Origin: Branchiostoma floridae
Lineage: Eukaryota > Chordata > Leptocardii > Amphioxiformes > Branchiostomatidae
Direction of reading: 5' to 3'
Length of the DNA stretch: 64,000 nt
NCBI RefSeq assembly: GCF_000003815.2
Contig: NC_049992.1
Location: 21,444,333 to 21,508,332, forward strand
Position 1 is the first letter of the stretch; every line of letters starts with the position of its first letter. Of the stretch, positions 1 through 13,300 are shown piece by piece. The notes beneath the pieces were generated by a model. It was not told the origin of the DNA and did no database searches. It worked only from the letters and a program-made list of their open reading frames with translations. Both the position numbers and the translations under genes were made by a program.

Positions 1-1100
1 NNNNNNNNNNNNNNNNNNNNNNNNNNNNNNNNNNNNNNNNNNCTTTAAGGCCCAATTCACACGAGGAAAATTTCTGGTCTTGCAACAATGACCTACGATG
101 AAGTCGTACGTCAGCTTTCTGTTTAATAAAAAGTGGATTCACACGAAGCAAAAAATGCGTTGTTTGCCAAAGACATACAACATTGTCAGATGCCATCATC
201 GTGCAGACAGAAATTTTTCCTTGAGTGAATCTGGCCCAAGTCTTGTTAGCAGACTAGCCCTTGGTACTAGATAAGCTGGGCAGCCATGCTGAACAGTCAA
301 TACTCTGTCCTGCATGACATTGTGTGACTACTCACACATAAAACAGACAATCATGTACATGTACCTTTGGTATAAGGTATGGGAAGTGATTTCTGATGAC
401 AGCAAAAGACTTCCCACTGACTGCAAAGTGATATGTTCCTTCAGGTTCCTCTATTTGTATGTTCTGGTAGCTCTACATGTTGGGGAGGAAAACATACATT
501 TTGTCCGTACACATCTTACAATGTATGTCAAACCATTCTCCTATGCAGCATTGAATCTATGTCATAGAAGCTGCTCTAGATTCACCTCTGCGTAATCGTC
601 TTGTTGTCAATGATGAAATGAAAGTCTTCTAAATAAGCAGACATTTGAGATTTTGGGTCTCCTTGGTGAATAATCTTGGTGGTAGTATTCTGCACCCAAA
701 GAATATTGAAATAAAACTGGGAGATTTAAGCAATTTAACAACAGAATTTAAAAAAAAATCAAATTATGAACCTCTAAAGAATAACTTTAAAAGCAACAAG
801 GAATGTTTAGCAAAGTAATGGCAAAAGATTTTTGGATTCTTCAGGCACAATTCATAACTACAAAAAAAAATAAAATCCCTCAAAAATCCATGATAAACAC
901 AGTTAAACTCATGTTATAAAGTTTTTACATACCTCACAATATGTTTCTTCAAGTTATTTATGAATAAAAATCATGAAAAGTAATTCAATGACATGTCCTC
1001 CCAGCTTACATATAATATAGACTGAGGTAGCGTTTAAAAGTCTTTGACTATGGATAAAATGTGACATTTTAGAAGAAGCCTAATACTACAAAGAACTCAC

Positions 1101-1333
1101 CATGTCATACTCTACCAAAGGTTCACTCATATCTGCACCACTGTCCCACTTCCCTGGCTGCTGACCCTGGCCCTGCACCACACTGTCTTCTGTGGGATGT
1201 TCCGAGTACGTCCATGTAATGTGCGCAGGTTGTCCTTCCTCCGGAGGGTTGGCAGTCACCAAGATAACTGTGTCATTGGACAGCACCATTCTGCAGTTCC
1301 TGGCAACACTGACAGCAGTCAGCATGTTGTCAC
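1101..1333 (-). CDS. ATP13A2: ATP13A2-like exon, TGDN onward (last exon in view)
   Basis: Encodes [20 protein letters not shown], then [20 protein letters not shown], ending LVEYDM in phase 0. TGDN(M/L)xTAVxVAR is the P-domain hinge, and the PPEEGQPA stretch parallels ATP13A2. The acceptor is CTTACCAG and the donor ATG|GTGAGT. The rest of the gene (GDGANDC and M5-M10) lies beyond the left edge. Confidence 0.96.
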
Positions 1334-4300
1334 CTGGTAAGGACAGTCACACAACAGTCAGCATCAGTACTGTCTGGTCAGGTTTTGACTACATGTACTC
1401 TATCAATTTTAGACCTGATGTTGTCAATGATGAAAAAGATATAGTTTACCTCACCTGATACTATGTATGACTGTCCTGATGTTGTAAATGATGATGTGGC
1501 TACCTCACCTGTTACTATGACAGTCCTGATGTTGTAAATGATGATGTGGTTACCTCACCTGTTACCATGACAGTCCTGATGTTGTAACTGATGATGTGGT
1601 TACCTCACCTGTTACCATGACAGTCCTGATGTTGTAAATGATGATGTGGTTACCTCACCTGTTACCATGACAGTCCTGATGTTGTAAATGATGATGTGGT
1701 TACCTCACCTGTTACCATGACAGTCCTGATGTTGTAAATGATGATGTGGTTACCTCACCTGTTACCATGACAGTCCTGATGCTGTAAATGATGATGTGGT
1801 TACCTTACCTGTTACCATGACAGTCCTGATGTTGTAAATGATGATGTGGTTACCTCACCTGTTACCATGACAGTCCTGATGTTGTAAATGATGATGTGGT
1901 TACCTCACCTGTTACCATGACAGTCCTGATGTTGTAAATGAAAGGTGTGGTTACCTCACCTGTTACCATGACAGTCCTGATGTTGTAAATGATGATGTGG
2001 TTACCTCACCTGTTACCATGACAGTCCTGATGTTGTAAATGATGATGTGGTTACCTCACCTGTTACCATGACAGTCCTGATGTTGTAAATGATGATGTGG
2101 TTACCTCACCTGTTACCATGACAGTCCTGATGCTGTAAATGATGATGTGGTTACCTTACCTGTTACCATGACAGTCCTGATGTTGTAAATGATGATGTGG
2201 TTACCTCACCTGTTACCATGACAGTCCTGATGTTGTAAATGATGATGTGGTTACCTCACCTGTTACCATGACAGTCCTGATGTTGTAAATGATGATGTGG
2301 TTACCTCACCTGTTACCATGACAGTCCTGATGTTGTAAATGATGATGTGGTTACCTCACCTGTTACCATGACAGTCCTGATGTTGGCCTCCCTGAGTTGT
2401 TGGATGGTGGGTGTGGTTTCTGGCTTGAGAGCATTTTGCATAACCATCAGGCCCAGAAATGTTAGGTCAGTCTCAACTTGGTCCCTGTAGTAGAATCATT
2501 AAATTAATACACTGAGGGGATGACATTTATTAAAAACTAAGGTGATGTCTTTGGTGTTGTTTGTTTGTGCGTGTGACGTTAATTGCTTGCTTGCGTAAAT
2601 CATTCTGGATATTTTTGGTCAGCATAACTTACATGTTGTATGAATGGCTGGATGGATTGAAAAGATGTTTGGTATGCGGGTAGGCCTTGAAAAGACGAAA
2701 GTTAAGATCAAGTTTAGGCCCCTAGGTGTGTGAACTTCTTAATGAATTTCAGATTTTTTTTCTGGACATGCTGGTCTCTTTTCATGTAACTTAAGGAAGA
2801 GGTGTATAGATTTCAATTTTGTAATAATTTTGTAATAATTTTGTGAATGAATGCAGTAATTCCTTTGTGCTAAATGGTGGGAATGTGACATGTGTAAGCT
2901 TATCAATTGAAAGTGAATAAGTTAAGAGGAAAGTGGTATTGGTATTCTACCAAATAACTTTGAATTCACACACATCATACAATATTAATATGTGATTTTG
3001 GTAGATTATAACTTAAAATATATCATTCTTATTTGTATGATCACTAAAACAAGATAGAATAATATAAATCTATCATTTCATGGTGGTATACATACATGTA
3101 CACAGTCATACTAGTATTGAGTTGTAGCATTATGTGATCTATTATTCATCAATGTAAACTTGGCACAAAAATTTTGGAATATTGATTTTGGTTGATCATA
3201 TTTCCTTTGTTTCTGCATCAATATCAATGTATCATATATCAATAGAAAGCTTGATTGTGTGATTTCCTTTCAGGTAATCGGTATTTAATCATGATTTAAT
3301 TGAGAACTGCACGTCTTTTAATTGAATTTTAATCACCTGTAGACAGGAACATAATCAAGATCTGTACTGTACAGTTAATCTAAGTACAGCTTCCTTGTTG
3401 AAGTTCCTCAGTTCTTTTACAATGTGCCAAAGTGCAAGTAATGTGAGCTGGTGGTATGACGTCTCTGAACTCTTGCTCACTTCTCAAATTCAAGACGAGA
3501 GGAACATACAGTACAAAGATTTCACATTCAAGTCATTAAACAAAAAAGTTCTGCAATTCAGCTGTACAATAATGTATTCAATGTTCCTCTGAGACAGATA
3601 TTTTTGACCTTCAAGTTGTTGAATGTGTAACCTCCACTATATGTACAATGTACATTTAAAAACTGAGTTTTTCATAATGGGAGGAGGAAAGTCCTACCTT
3701 TGAATTTTCTGTAAATGATGAAACTTGATGCTTGTGTCAAGCATTTTCCAGGCAAAGGCAATGACTCTGAAGCCTTGGAGAGTGTACCTCATCAGAGTGG
3801 TGTGGAAGTCAGGAGGCACTGAGACAGAAAGTGAAGACAGCATTAAATTATATATTATCACTATTAAGATTTAACTTCAAAAAGCACATGAATTTCATTT
3901 TGTACCGATCCTCTTAATCAGAATTTACTAGCCCTACAAGTGTACTATTTGCGTAGTGTCATAGTCTTTATATCATACCTGGGCCGTGAAAATGTTCGAT
4001 ACAGGTTGTTCCGGACTGTGTGATAACTTTCTGTATCACACAGGCTTCGAAGTTGTATCACACAGGCTTCCTTCGAGTAAATTGAACTATTTCGAGCAGG
4101 CCTAGTGTGGCACAGTTGAAAATTTGAACAACGGGTTGGGACGTTAGAATTGCTGTTGTTACACATTTTCTCAACTTCTGGTGCATTTCATATCGAAACA
4201 TGTGTTTTCTTAGGTGAGTATGACATAAATAAGATACAACATGGTGTATTCCGCATCACCCCCGGTCCCGGGCTTGTACCTCGGGTGATACAGAAAACAG

Positions 4301-7300
4301 AGTGTTGTATTCTATTGTATACTGACTGACAGACAGACTAGCCTACATGTACCTGGCCACAGACTGTAAGATACAGAAGAGACTGGAGCGGCTCAAGAAA
4401 GGGGTTCCTCTGAGAGAGCAATCAAACCCTGCCATGAGAGAGAGAAAAAGCAACTCACCAGTTTCTTTAATACAAAGAGAAGCCACCATTTCTGGTGCAC
4501 CCTTTAAGTAAACATCCATGTTTCGATTCCCCAGAGTCCGTGTGATGACACTCATCCGCTGAAGACTGGACGAGAAAGGGAACTGGCGAAGAATTCCGAT
4601 CTCATATGGAGTCTGGTAGGGGTAAAACAGTATTAGTGTAAGATAGAAGCAATGCTACACATAAATCATCATAGGTGTACATACATGTGTATACACAGGG
4701 TTGGACAAGTCTTCAAGTCCTATTGTCCCGGGCAAGTGAAAATGCTGATCGGGCAAGTACATGTCCTACTCCACTTGCCCGATTGGACAAGTAAGATTTT
4801 TTTTCTAATGAGTGACATTTCATATACTTTTCAAAGTCATGGCATCAAGCATAATGGTGAATACAGAAAAATAGAGCCAATAAGAAGAAATCCATGGATG
4901 GAAGTGAAAATACATAGAAAAATTTGAGTGCAAGCGAAAGGTTTGTTCGGGCAAGTAAATTTTGTATGTACTTGCCAGATAGGACAAGTGAATTTCAGAA
5001 AACTTGTCCAACCCTGATACATGTAGGAGCAAAATAATATACATTTGTGGTCAAAAAGGCCAAATAACTCATTTTTGAAGTGACATATGGCAAAGGTGTT
5101 GATGAGGTTCTGTGGGCAAATGTCCAATGCACCTCTGTACCAAATTTCAGGTCATTAGGTTGTAATACCAGGGCACAGGGGCCCAAAATATATATATTTT
5201 TAGTCCAAAAATGACCCAAAACCCTAAATATAATAATTTCTAAGCCCTCTATCAAAAAAGTAAAAACAATGTCTTGGGGTATTGGCTATCTTTACCTTCA
5301 TGCCAAATTTCAGTGAATCCATTTGAAGATTTGACAGGAGAAGGAGAAGAGACACAGCAAAAAGCAAATTATTGTAGTATCATAAATGGATTGAAATATA
5401 ATGAAGAATCTAGAGTTTTGATGTACTATACTTGGTGTGTTTAATCATTTGTTTAACCTTCCTGAAAACTTTTTTAACCAAACTTTGTGCTTTTGAACAA
5501 TTGCGTCAGTTTGGCAAAGAAGATGTCCCAAATATGAACTAAATTGACATGCCTATTGGACAAAGTGCAAAGAAGTCTAACTTGCAGACGAGTTCCAGAT
5601 CTTGCAGCAATGTTGACTAACCTGACTGCTGGCTCCCATGATGAAGGTGTCAGCTGTAACTGGCTTCACTACAGTTGGTGCCAAAATGTCAAACCTGGTG
5701 TTGTCTGGGCCAGGCTCCTCTAGAAGCTAGCAGAAGAACAACAAAGAATCATTTAAAATGCCACCTTCAAACTACTAGGCAAAACGAAATTAGTTTTATT
5801 GATGAAACAATCTGCAATTTAATTCCAGGAAAAAAATTATGCTATAATTATACATAATTTCAAAAGATATGTATAATAAGGATTTTTCCATTATACATAA
5901 TTATACATAACCCATTTTTCCCGTTATCAATAATAATTATAGATATCTCTTTTACCATTATACATAATTATACATATCCCTTTTCACTATTATACATAAT
6001 TATATATACAGTGGAAGCCGCTTAATTGCACACACAATTTGCCAGCGAATCCCGTGCAATTATCCGGCGTGTGCCATAATGCGAAGTTACCCAGTTGGAC
6101 CGCACCGCCACTGGATTTTAGGATTCCGTGCAATTGACCGGCTTCCACTGTACAAATAAATATACAGTCTGTTATTATCATCATGCTTCCTTTCACAGTT
6201 TGAGATTGATTGTAGCAAGTGCTGACCCAATCTGTTGCTTCAAACATTTTCAAGTCCAGTGGGTCTCCCGTCATCTCCCCTTCAATCAGTGTGAGGGAGT
6301 GGCAGGAGGCCATGGCAGCCAGCAGCGCGCCACGGGGAAGGTCTGCAGCATTCTTCACCACGGACATGTCCGCTGGAACCACCCCCCACAAGTCCAGTCC
6401 ATCTTCTGTCAGTGTTCCTGTCTTCAATATACATACAGAAGGAGAATGAATTGAAACTTAGCCAAGACGACATTACTGCAGTCTGTCAAACTGTAATTTC
6501 CATTATACTTCATCAAATTGTTCAATGTTCAACTCCAGTCTTTTGGTTAAGGAATGAACAATGCAGTGCTACTGTGTGTGACATCATGTTATGCTGATGA
6601 AGATCAAGTGACTCAGAAACCAGTATAGATTATATATGTTCCACATGTAATGTCTTACATTTGTACATGTATATCCTATTTGTATAAAGTTTGCTCATTC
6701 CTTGAAACATTAAGAATTTGACGTGTCAGTTGAAAATTTGGGCAAGTCTAATCACAACATCCCCTAATTTGCTTTTTAAAGTTAAATTGACACAAACATT
6801 TTAAAATTTTTCATCCGAAAATTCCAATTTCATCAACAGATACACCAATAATCAACTTGATGGAATTTTCAGCACTAAGGACAGGGGCCATTTCTGACAC
6901 CATCACCAAAGCCTATACTGAATCACATGTACAGGTACAGTCAAACCTGTCTATAGCGGTCACTCAAAGGACTGGTCAAAATTGGCCACTATAGAGAGGT
7001 GGCCACTATAGAGAATATGTTAATTAATTGACCACAAGCAATAAGTTACACATGGTTTTAGTACCCACTGATCTTTATTCACATAATACAGTACTGTACA
7101 TGTACTGCAATGATTTTTACACTATATGTATTAAGAAAACAAAAGCTATAAAAAGTTTTAAATGTTCTACAGTTGATATTGTCTGAAGAGACCGGTATCG
7201 TCATATTTTTTTGATCTTTCGTCTTGTATACTTGTATCCTTGATACTTCGCCGTCCATGTATTCCCTCCTGCGTTCACATGTCAGATTCGCCCGTTATGC

Positions 7301-10300
7301 TAATGTGGTACTCACAAGAAAAGTCTCGTCATTTTAGACTTATCTCAGACGAACGTGTGCCGAAACATAGATTAGCGGTCCGCGTGGCCGTAATCGGCAG
7401 TGTTTTTGTACCTGCGGGACCGGAAATCGTGTGGCCGTGGCCGCGTTGGACAGGTGGCCGCTAAGCCTATTTCTTAATCATTACGAATCCAAGGGACCGA
7501 CAAAAAGTGGCCACTATGGGCAGGTGGCCGGTATGCAAAGGTGGCCGCTAATACAGGTTTGACTGTACATCTATTACACAGTTCTGCAAAAGTTGCTGAA
7601 TTAATACAACTTCTGAAACTCCCTGTAAAAATTTGTACGCCACCCTGCCATAGCCACTGTTAAAGTCATTCTAAATTTTATACTTTATTCAATGTCACCC
7701 AGACCTTCACTTCACCCTGATACTAGACATAGCTTTGTAACTTAACCTAACCTAACTTATACGATGTAACCTAACCTAACCTTACTTAACCTACATGTAA
7801 CCTATCCTAGCACACTAAACTAACCTACATGCATGTACATACATACATATATTATTTAGTACATATCTCATTCAATAGAGCCCTGTCTAACATTGCTTTT
7901 TCTACGTTCACAAAATCAATACCCGATTCTCTAGTGAAAGTGCCCATTAGTCCATAATAGTCAAACTTCTGCAATGTACCCGGCCACTTGGTTTCCATAG
8001 AACAGATGAAACTATCTCCTGTTTGCTCGACAACAATGTCCCGCCAATTGTACCCATGGATGAGTCAGCTTCTGAGACAGCCATCAGAGACTTATATTGC
8101 TTTAAAGTAGCATGTTGAAAGTCCAAGATTTATATGTGCTCTGCGAAGTAACTTTGTGTAACTAACCTAATGTACATATTATATTATATTACTTAACCTA
8201 ACCTTATTAAGCTACCTGTCACCTAACCTAACCTTACCTTATCAAAGCACACCAGCTTTGTTTTCCCTGACACGTTGATCCTCGGCGGACTGATACAAAA
8301 AATTCCCTGTTTCATCAGCCGTCGCTGTGCGTAAACTGATCCAACTGTCATGGCGGCAGGCAGTGCAGGAGGAACAATAACTGTGATCATGTCCAGGGCA
8401 CGAAGAATGATTTCTTTTACTGGTGCCTTGAATGAGATCATCATATAGACACTGAAGAACAAAACAGAGCAAAACACAATATTAGTACTGGCTACCATCT
8501 TAACTTGTTGCATTAAAAACAACATTACTGGAAACAAAAGACTATTACTTATAATTGTTAGTTTGGCATGACTTCCTTCAGAATTTGAAGCTAGAAACAC
8601 AATAATTTTATCCATTAGACCACATGTGGTCATTTGTGCATTTTGCCCATGGGTATAAACGTGCAATAAAGATTATCATTATTATTATCATTACAGAAGA
8701 ATCCGCCTATTTGCAACTGTCAGTTGATTTGCTGCAATTCTTCCGTGAACCGTGTTGCTATGCCTTGCACGTCAGGTTATTGTAAAAAGTCTCAGTGTTA
8801 TGATTTTACCTTTGGCTTGATTATACCTAGGGGTATTCTCTTTCTGACAATATCGTCCATTTTTGAGACTAAAATTAGGTAAATTACATTAGGTAGAATT
8901 AAATTCTGATCGTGGGTTTAATACCCATTTTTCTGTGAAAAAGTTTTGGCCCCCAAAAAGCAGAAACTGAGGGTGTATGCTATGAGAAACTGAAACCAGG
9001 TTGTTTCTTAAGCTGGAGAGATCCCCTTCAATCTCATACACGGCTTTTCTGCTTCAAATGTATTTCCTGGAAGAGACGGCCTCTTAACATGAAGGTGTGC
9101 AGCCCAAATTGAGACCCCAAATAAACTCAACAACTGTATAAACTCATAAACTCACTGTTTACCGTAGAAAACCAAATCAGCAGCAGTGAAAATGGGCTAA
9201 ATTGACAAAGTTAAACATATTTACATGTAGCTCCTAATATAACGCTAGTTAACCTTTATTCGTTCAGTTACCTTAATTCGTTTTTTCAAAAACAGGGAAT
9301 CTACGGAGATACGATAAATGCAACATCAGTAATAACCACAGGAATGCATAACCGAGAAACTCAAGTGTTCAGAATATTCATGAAAAGGCTCAGATGACCA
9401 CGCATTCGAAAACAGCGAGGTCAAAAACGTACCGTCCCTTATTACCGTCCCATCTCCGCTCAACGGGAGATTTTATGCACCACCAAGAATGGAAATGATA
9501 TTGAACATCGACAAATTAATTGATTTTACCCTGGTCCCTTTTTTCAAAATGTGAAAGTCCCAAACAGTAAACTGTTGCAAATACGGCCTTGAAGACGATA
9601 CCAACTGTCTCAGTACGGGTATGGTTAACCGATAACAAGATTTGGACTGCATATTTGTCGACCACAAGTCTAACAGCAATGTTTTATATCATTTATTGTG
9701 GAATCTTTCGTTCTTTGATCCAGGGCATTGACAACAGTGATATATCAGACATCGCACCCCTTCATCTTTAGTGTTGTTGGCCGCCGGAATAGACCTTTGA
9801 CACAAATATATCGGGTTACATTTTGCCGTGTGGAGGGTGCAAAACACTGTACAGATGGTTGTACTGCAAACTGATGATTACCCGCTTGGTACTAGCCGCA
9901 GCACGTCGTTCAAGTTGCAAAGAAAGGTGCATAAGTTTTATGGAACGATCATGGCGCCAGGATCGATTTTACGTCACGGTCTAATAACCCAACAACCTCA
10001 TTATTTTACCAACGCGCTACTGCGTGCGATGTAAATACTCAGCGGTAGTTGTCGGGATTTTTTGTTGCCTGAATAAGTTTGTAATCTAGAGCACTCCATT
10101 CATGTCAAGAAAGGAACAATAGCTTCAGCATATTAAGTAATTAGCAGCGGACAAACATAACAAGTCTCGTCATAACGAATAAAGGTCACGCCCTCCGGGA
10201 GCGCCGTCGTTCTCAACACAACGCGACGGTGTTTTCAAATTGAGACATTTTCATATTAGCATGGTAGTAGAGAAAATATATCGTGGATGGGATGAGTGAC

Positions 10301-13300
10301 AAAGGTAAACAACAATATCACCATGTTATAGACAGAAATTATGCTTTGTTCTTCTGCCAGATTGGAACAAGCTGACTCTTGATGAAAAACGCAACGAATA
10401 AAGGTTAATTAGCGTTAACATTTTACCATGTTTTTATTCACTACTTTTGCACGAGTTGAAGATGCCCAATTATTTAGATCTAGAGGAGATTTTGTCCATG
10501 AACACTTACTGGTCAACATGTAATAACATGACAATGGACAAAATGGCGACCAAGCTACATTCTGTATTTCATCAGTCATAATCGGCACACGACGTGATTT
10601 TCAATTGAAACTGCATTTCTTTGTTAACTTGACAGTTTGTCCCCTTACATCAACCCTCACTGAGTGCTCCAATGTCAGGCGGAACCACCAGCACATCGGT
10701 ATACTCGGCACAATTTTCAATAGAAACCAAATTTTTCTCTAAACATTTCAAGATAATTTCGAAAATTATGAATTCATGCCTTAGAACAGACCCTAAAAAG
10801 CCCATTGTCAATGTTATTGTTTTTTTTATCATAAGCCATAAGTTGAGTTTAGCAGAAGCCATAAGAGCGGCGGATAACAGAGACAGGTGGAGGAGAATAG
10901 TGGATGGAGTCATGGTGCCCCAACGACCCACACAGAGGTCAAGGGATAGGTGAGGTGAGGTGAGGTGAGGTGATGCAATTCGAACGTGATTAGTTGGCTT
11001 CTGCTACTGTATTATCATTATGTTGAAGTCACAAACCTGTATGAAAAGCCAATAACTGCCAGTCCTGCCAGCACTGCTAAAAACCGCATGGCATCCTGAT
11101 AGAATTTGAACCCCATCGGTTTTGGAAACAGGATAGACCGTACCAGTTCTCCCTTGGCAGTGACAAATCCTGTATTTTTGGACAAAACAAACAAAAGGTC
11201 ATAGATACATGTACAAGACTGGAGACAAAACAAGCTGGACGGATTACAAGGTGGAATCTAATGTTCTCTTACTAGAAGATTGGTCATAATTAGGACATGT
11301 ACGTCAAGCACATGGCACTGTGCTGCTCTCCAAGCAGCGGTTTGGCTCCGGAGCTTTGTTTATGACGATGTTCTTCGCCACTTTTGTCCAGATTTCCATT
11401 TGTGCTGTTGTTTTTTTTTTATTGCTGGAAGACATAAAAACAAATCAGCAAGCCTAATAAAAGGCCTAAACATAAGCCTTAGCCAGTGATTGTCCTTTTT
11501 AAACTACAGTAACTTTTACTCAATAAATGCATAATGATCATTTTAATTTTGCAGGTATTTGATTTTGAGGTAAGGAGAAAATGCAGTGTTTGTGGTGGTT
11601 TTGAGCTTGTGACAGTGCAATAGTCATATAATGTACATTTGTAATGGAAACCCCAGACTCTGAGCCTTTATAGACAGCCAGTCAAAAACACCAACTAGGA
11701 ACTGAAAAAGGATAGACGGACAGAACAGTGGTTGTCCCTACCGGCAATGCTGATCTAACATCATCTGCCCTTGAGATAACATACATGTGTATGTCTAGCA
11801 ATAAATCAATAAATTGTTGATTATGTACATGTACTAGTCAAAGATTGGGTCTGTGTTCAATACATGCTTTGTAAGCACATGAAATATGCCTGTTGACCAT
11901 AACAGGTGCCTCAAAACTGTACAATGATTAGTATGTATATGAAGCATTTTGATATTAGAGCATAAGGGGGGGGGATTTTCATGGTGGTTTTGAGTTTGCC
12001 ATGAAGCGGTCACTGCAAAAACATTTCAATCTGCATTATCTAATACATTTGTACAATGTGGTACATGTACAGAATAAGGTTTATACCTGTCAGTCAAACC
12101 TGTATTAGCGGCCATCTTTGCATAGCGGCCACCTGGCCATTGCGGTCACTTTTTGTTGGTCCCTTGAATTTTTAACAATGACCTTAGAATTAAGAAATAC
12201 ATGTAGTCTATAGTGGCCACCTGTCCAACAGCCTGTCCTGCAGCCACGGCTACATGACTTCCAGTCTCATAGATACAGAAACACTGCCTATTGCACATGT
12301 GACCATACAGAGGCCGTATGTCACCCAGTGCCGGGTTTTAAATCGTAGTTTGCGAGGATTTGGAGTTCCCAACAGGGTCATTTTGGCGGTAGCGGAAGGT
12401 ACGCGTGTCTTAAACGTTGGAGCTTAACCCTCTTAACACAGCATAAAATTTTTTATGTATTCCAGAACACTAGCTATAATTCCAGACTCTACAGTAGTCT
12501 ACGGGTACTTTGTGTGTATTATTTTTGCTGCTCTAATGTAAAGAGTAGACTAGGAAAACTATGTATTTTTGGAAAGCTCACAAGTTGAACTCTACAATAA
12601 AAGTAGAATGAATATTTTGCCATCTATCTGAGGACAGCAACTGTCATAAAAAGTACCCAGACACATTTGCAAAAGTCCTGAAAAAAGAGTTTCAACTTTC
12701 AAGTAAGGCGCAGAGATGGCCAGGGGCGAAAATGCTTGTCAATTATCATGAAACTCTACAGAAATACTCAACCATATGTATACAATGCATTTATGCTGTT
12801 ACAATAACTGAAAACTAAATCTGAAAGCATAATTTTACATATGTTCTGTGTTTACATATATACAAACATCACCACCAAACAAATGAGACCCCCTCCCCAA
12901 CCCAAGTTCTCTCCCAGCTAGGCTGGAAAGACATTAAAGCAACACACCAGTACAGCAATGCCGTGCTAGTCTACAAGGCCCTAAACAGCAAACTACCACC
13001 CTACTTGCGTCAGATGTTTGTGTACTGCAGGGACCAGAGTACACGGACAACCAGACAAAGCACAAGTAGTCAACTGGTTGTCCCAAAACCGAATCGAGAG
13101 ACCTTCTGATCAGAAGATCAATAGCCTACCGTGGCCCCTATGTCTGGAACAACCTACCACCAGACACACGTACGGCTCCAAATCTGACCAGCTTTAAGAG
13201 ACTCTTGAAGTAAAAGTAATTGACCAAAACGAACGGACACGGACTATGAACACTGAGCCATCTGCACCAGTATATGTTTTGTACAATGTATGTGTAGTGA

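Noticed and set aside
7740-8236. Interstitial telomere-like (CCTAA)n
   Set aside because: Irregular mixture with CCTTA and CCTAC; chordate telomeres are TTAGGG, and no perfect run longer than about three units is present.
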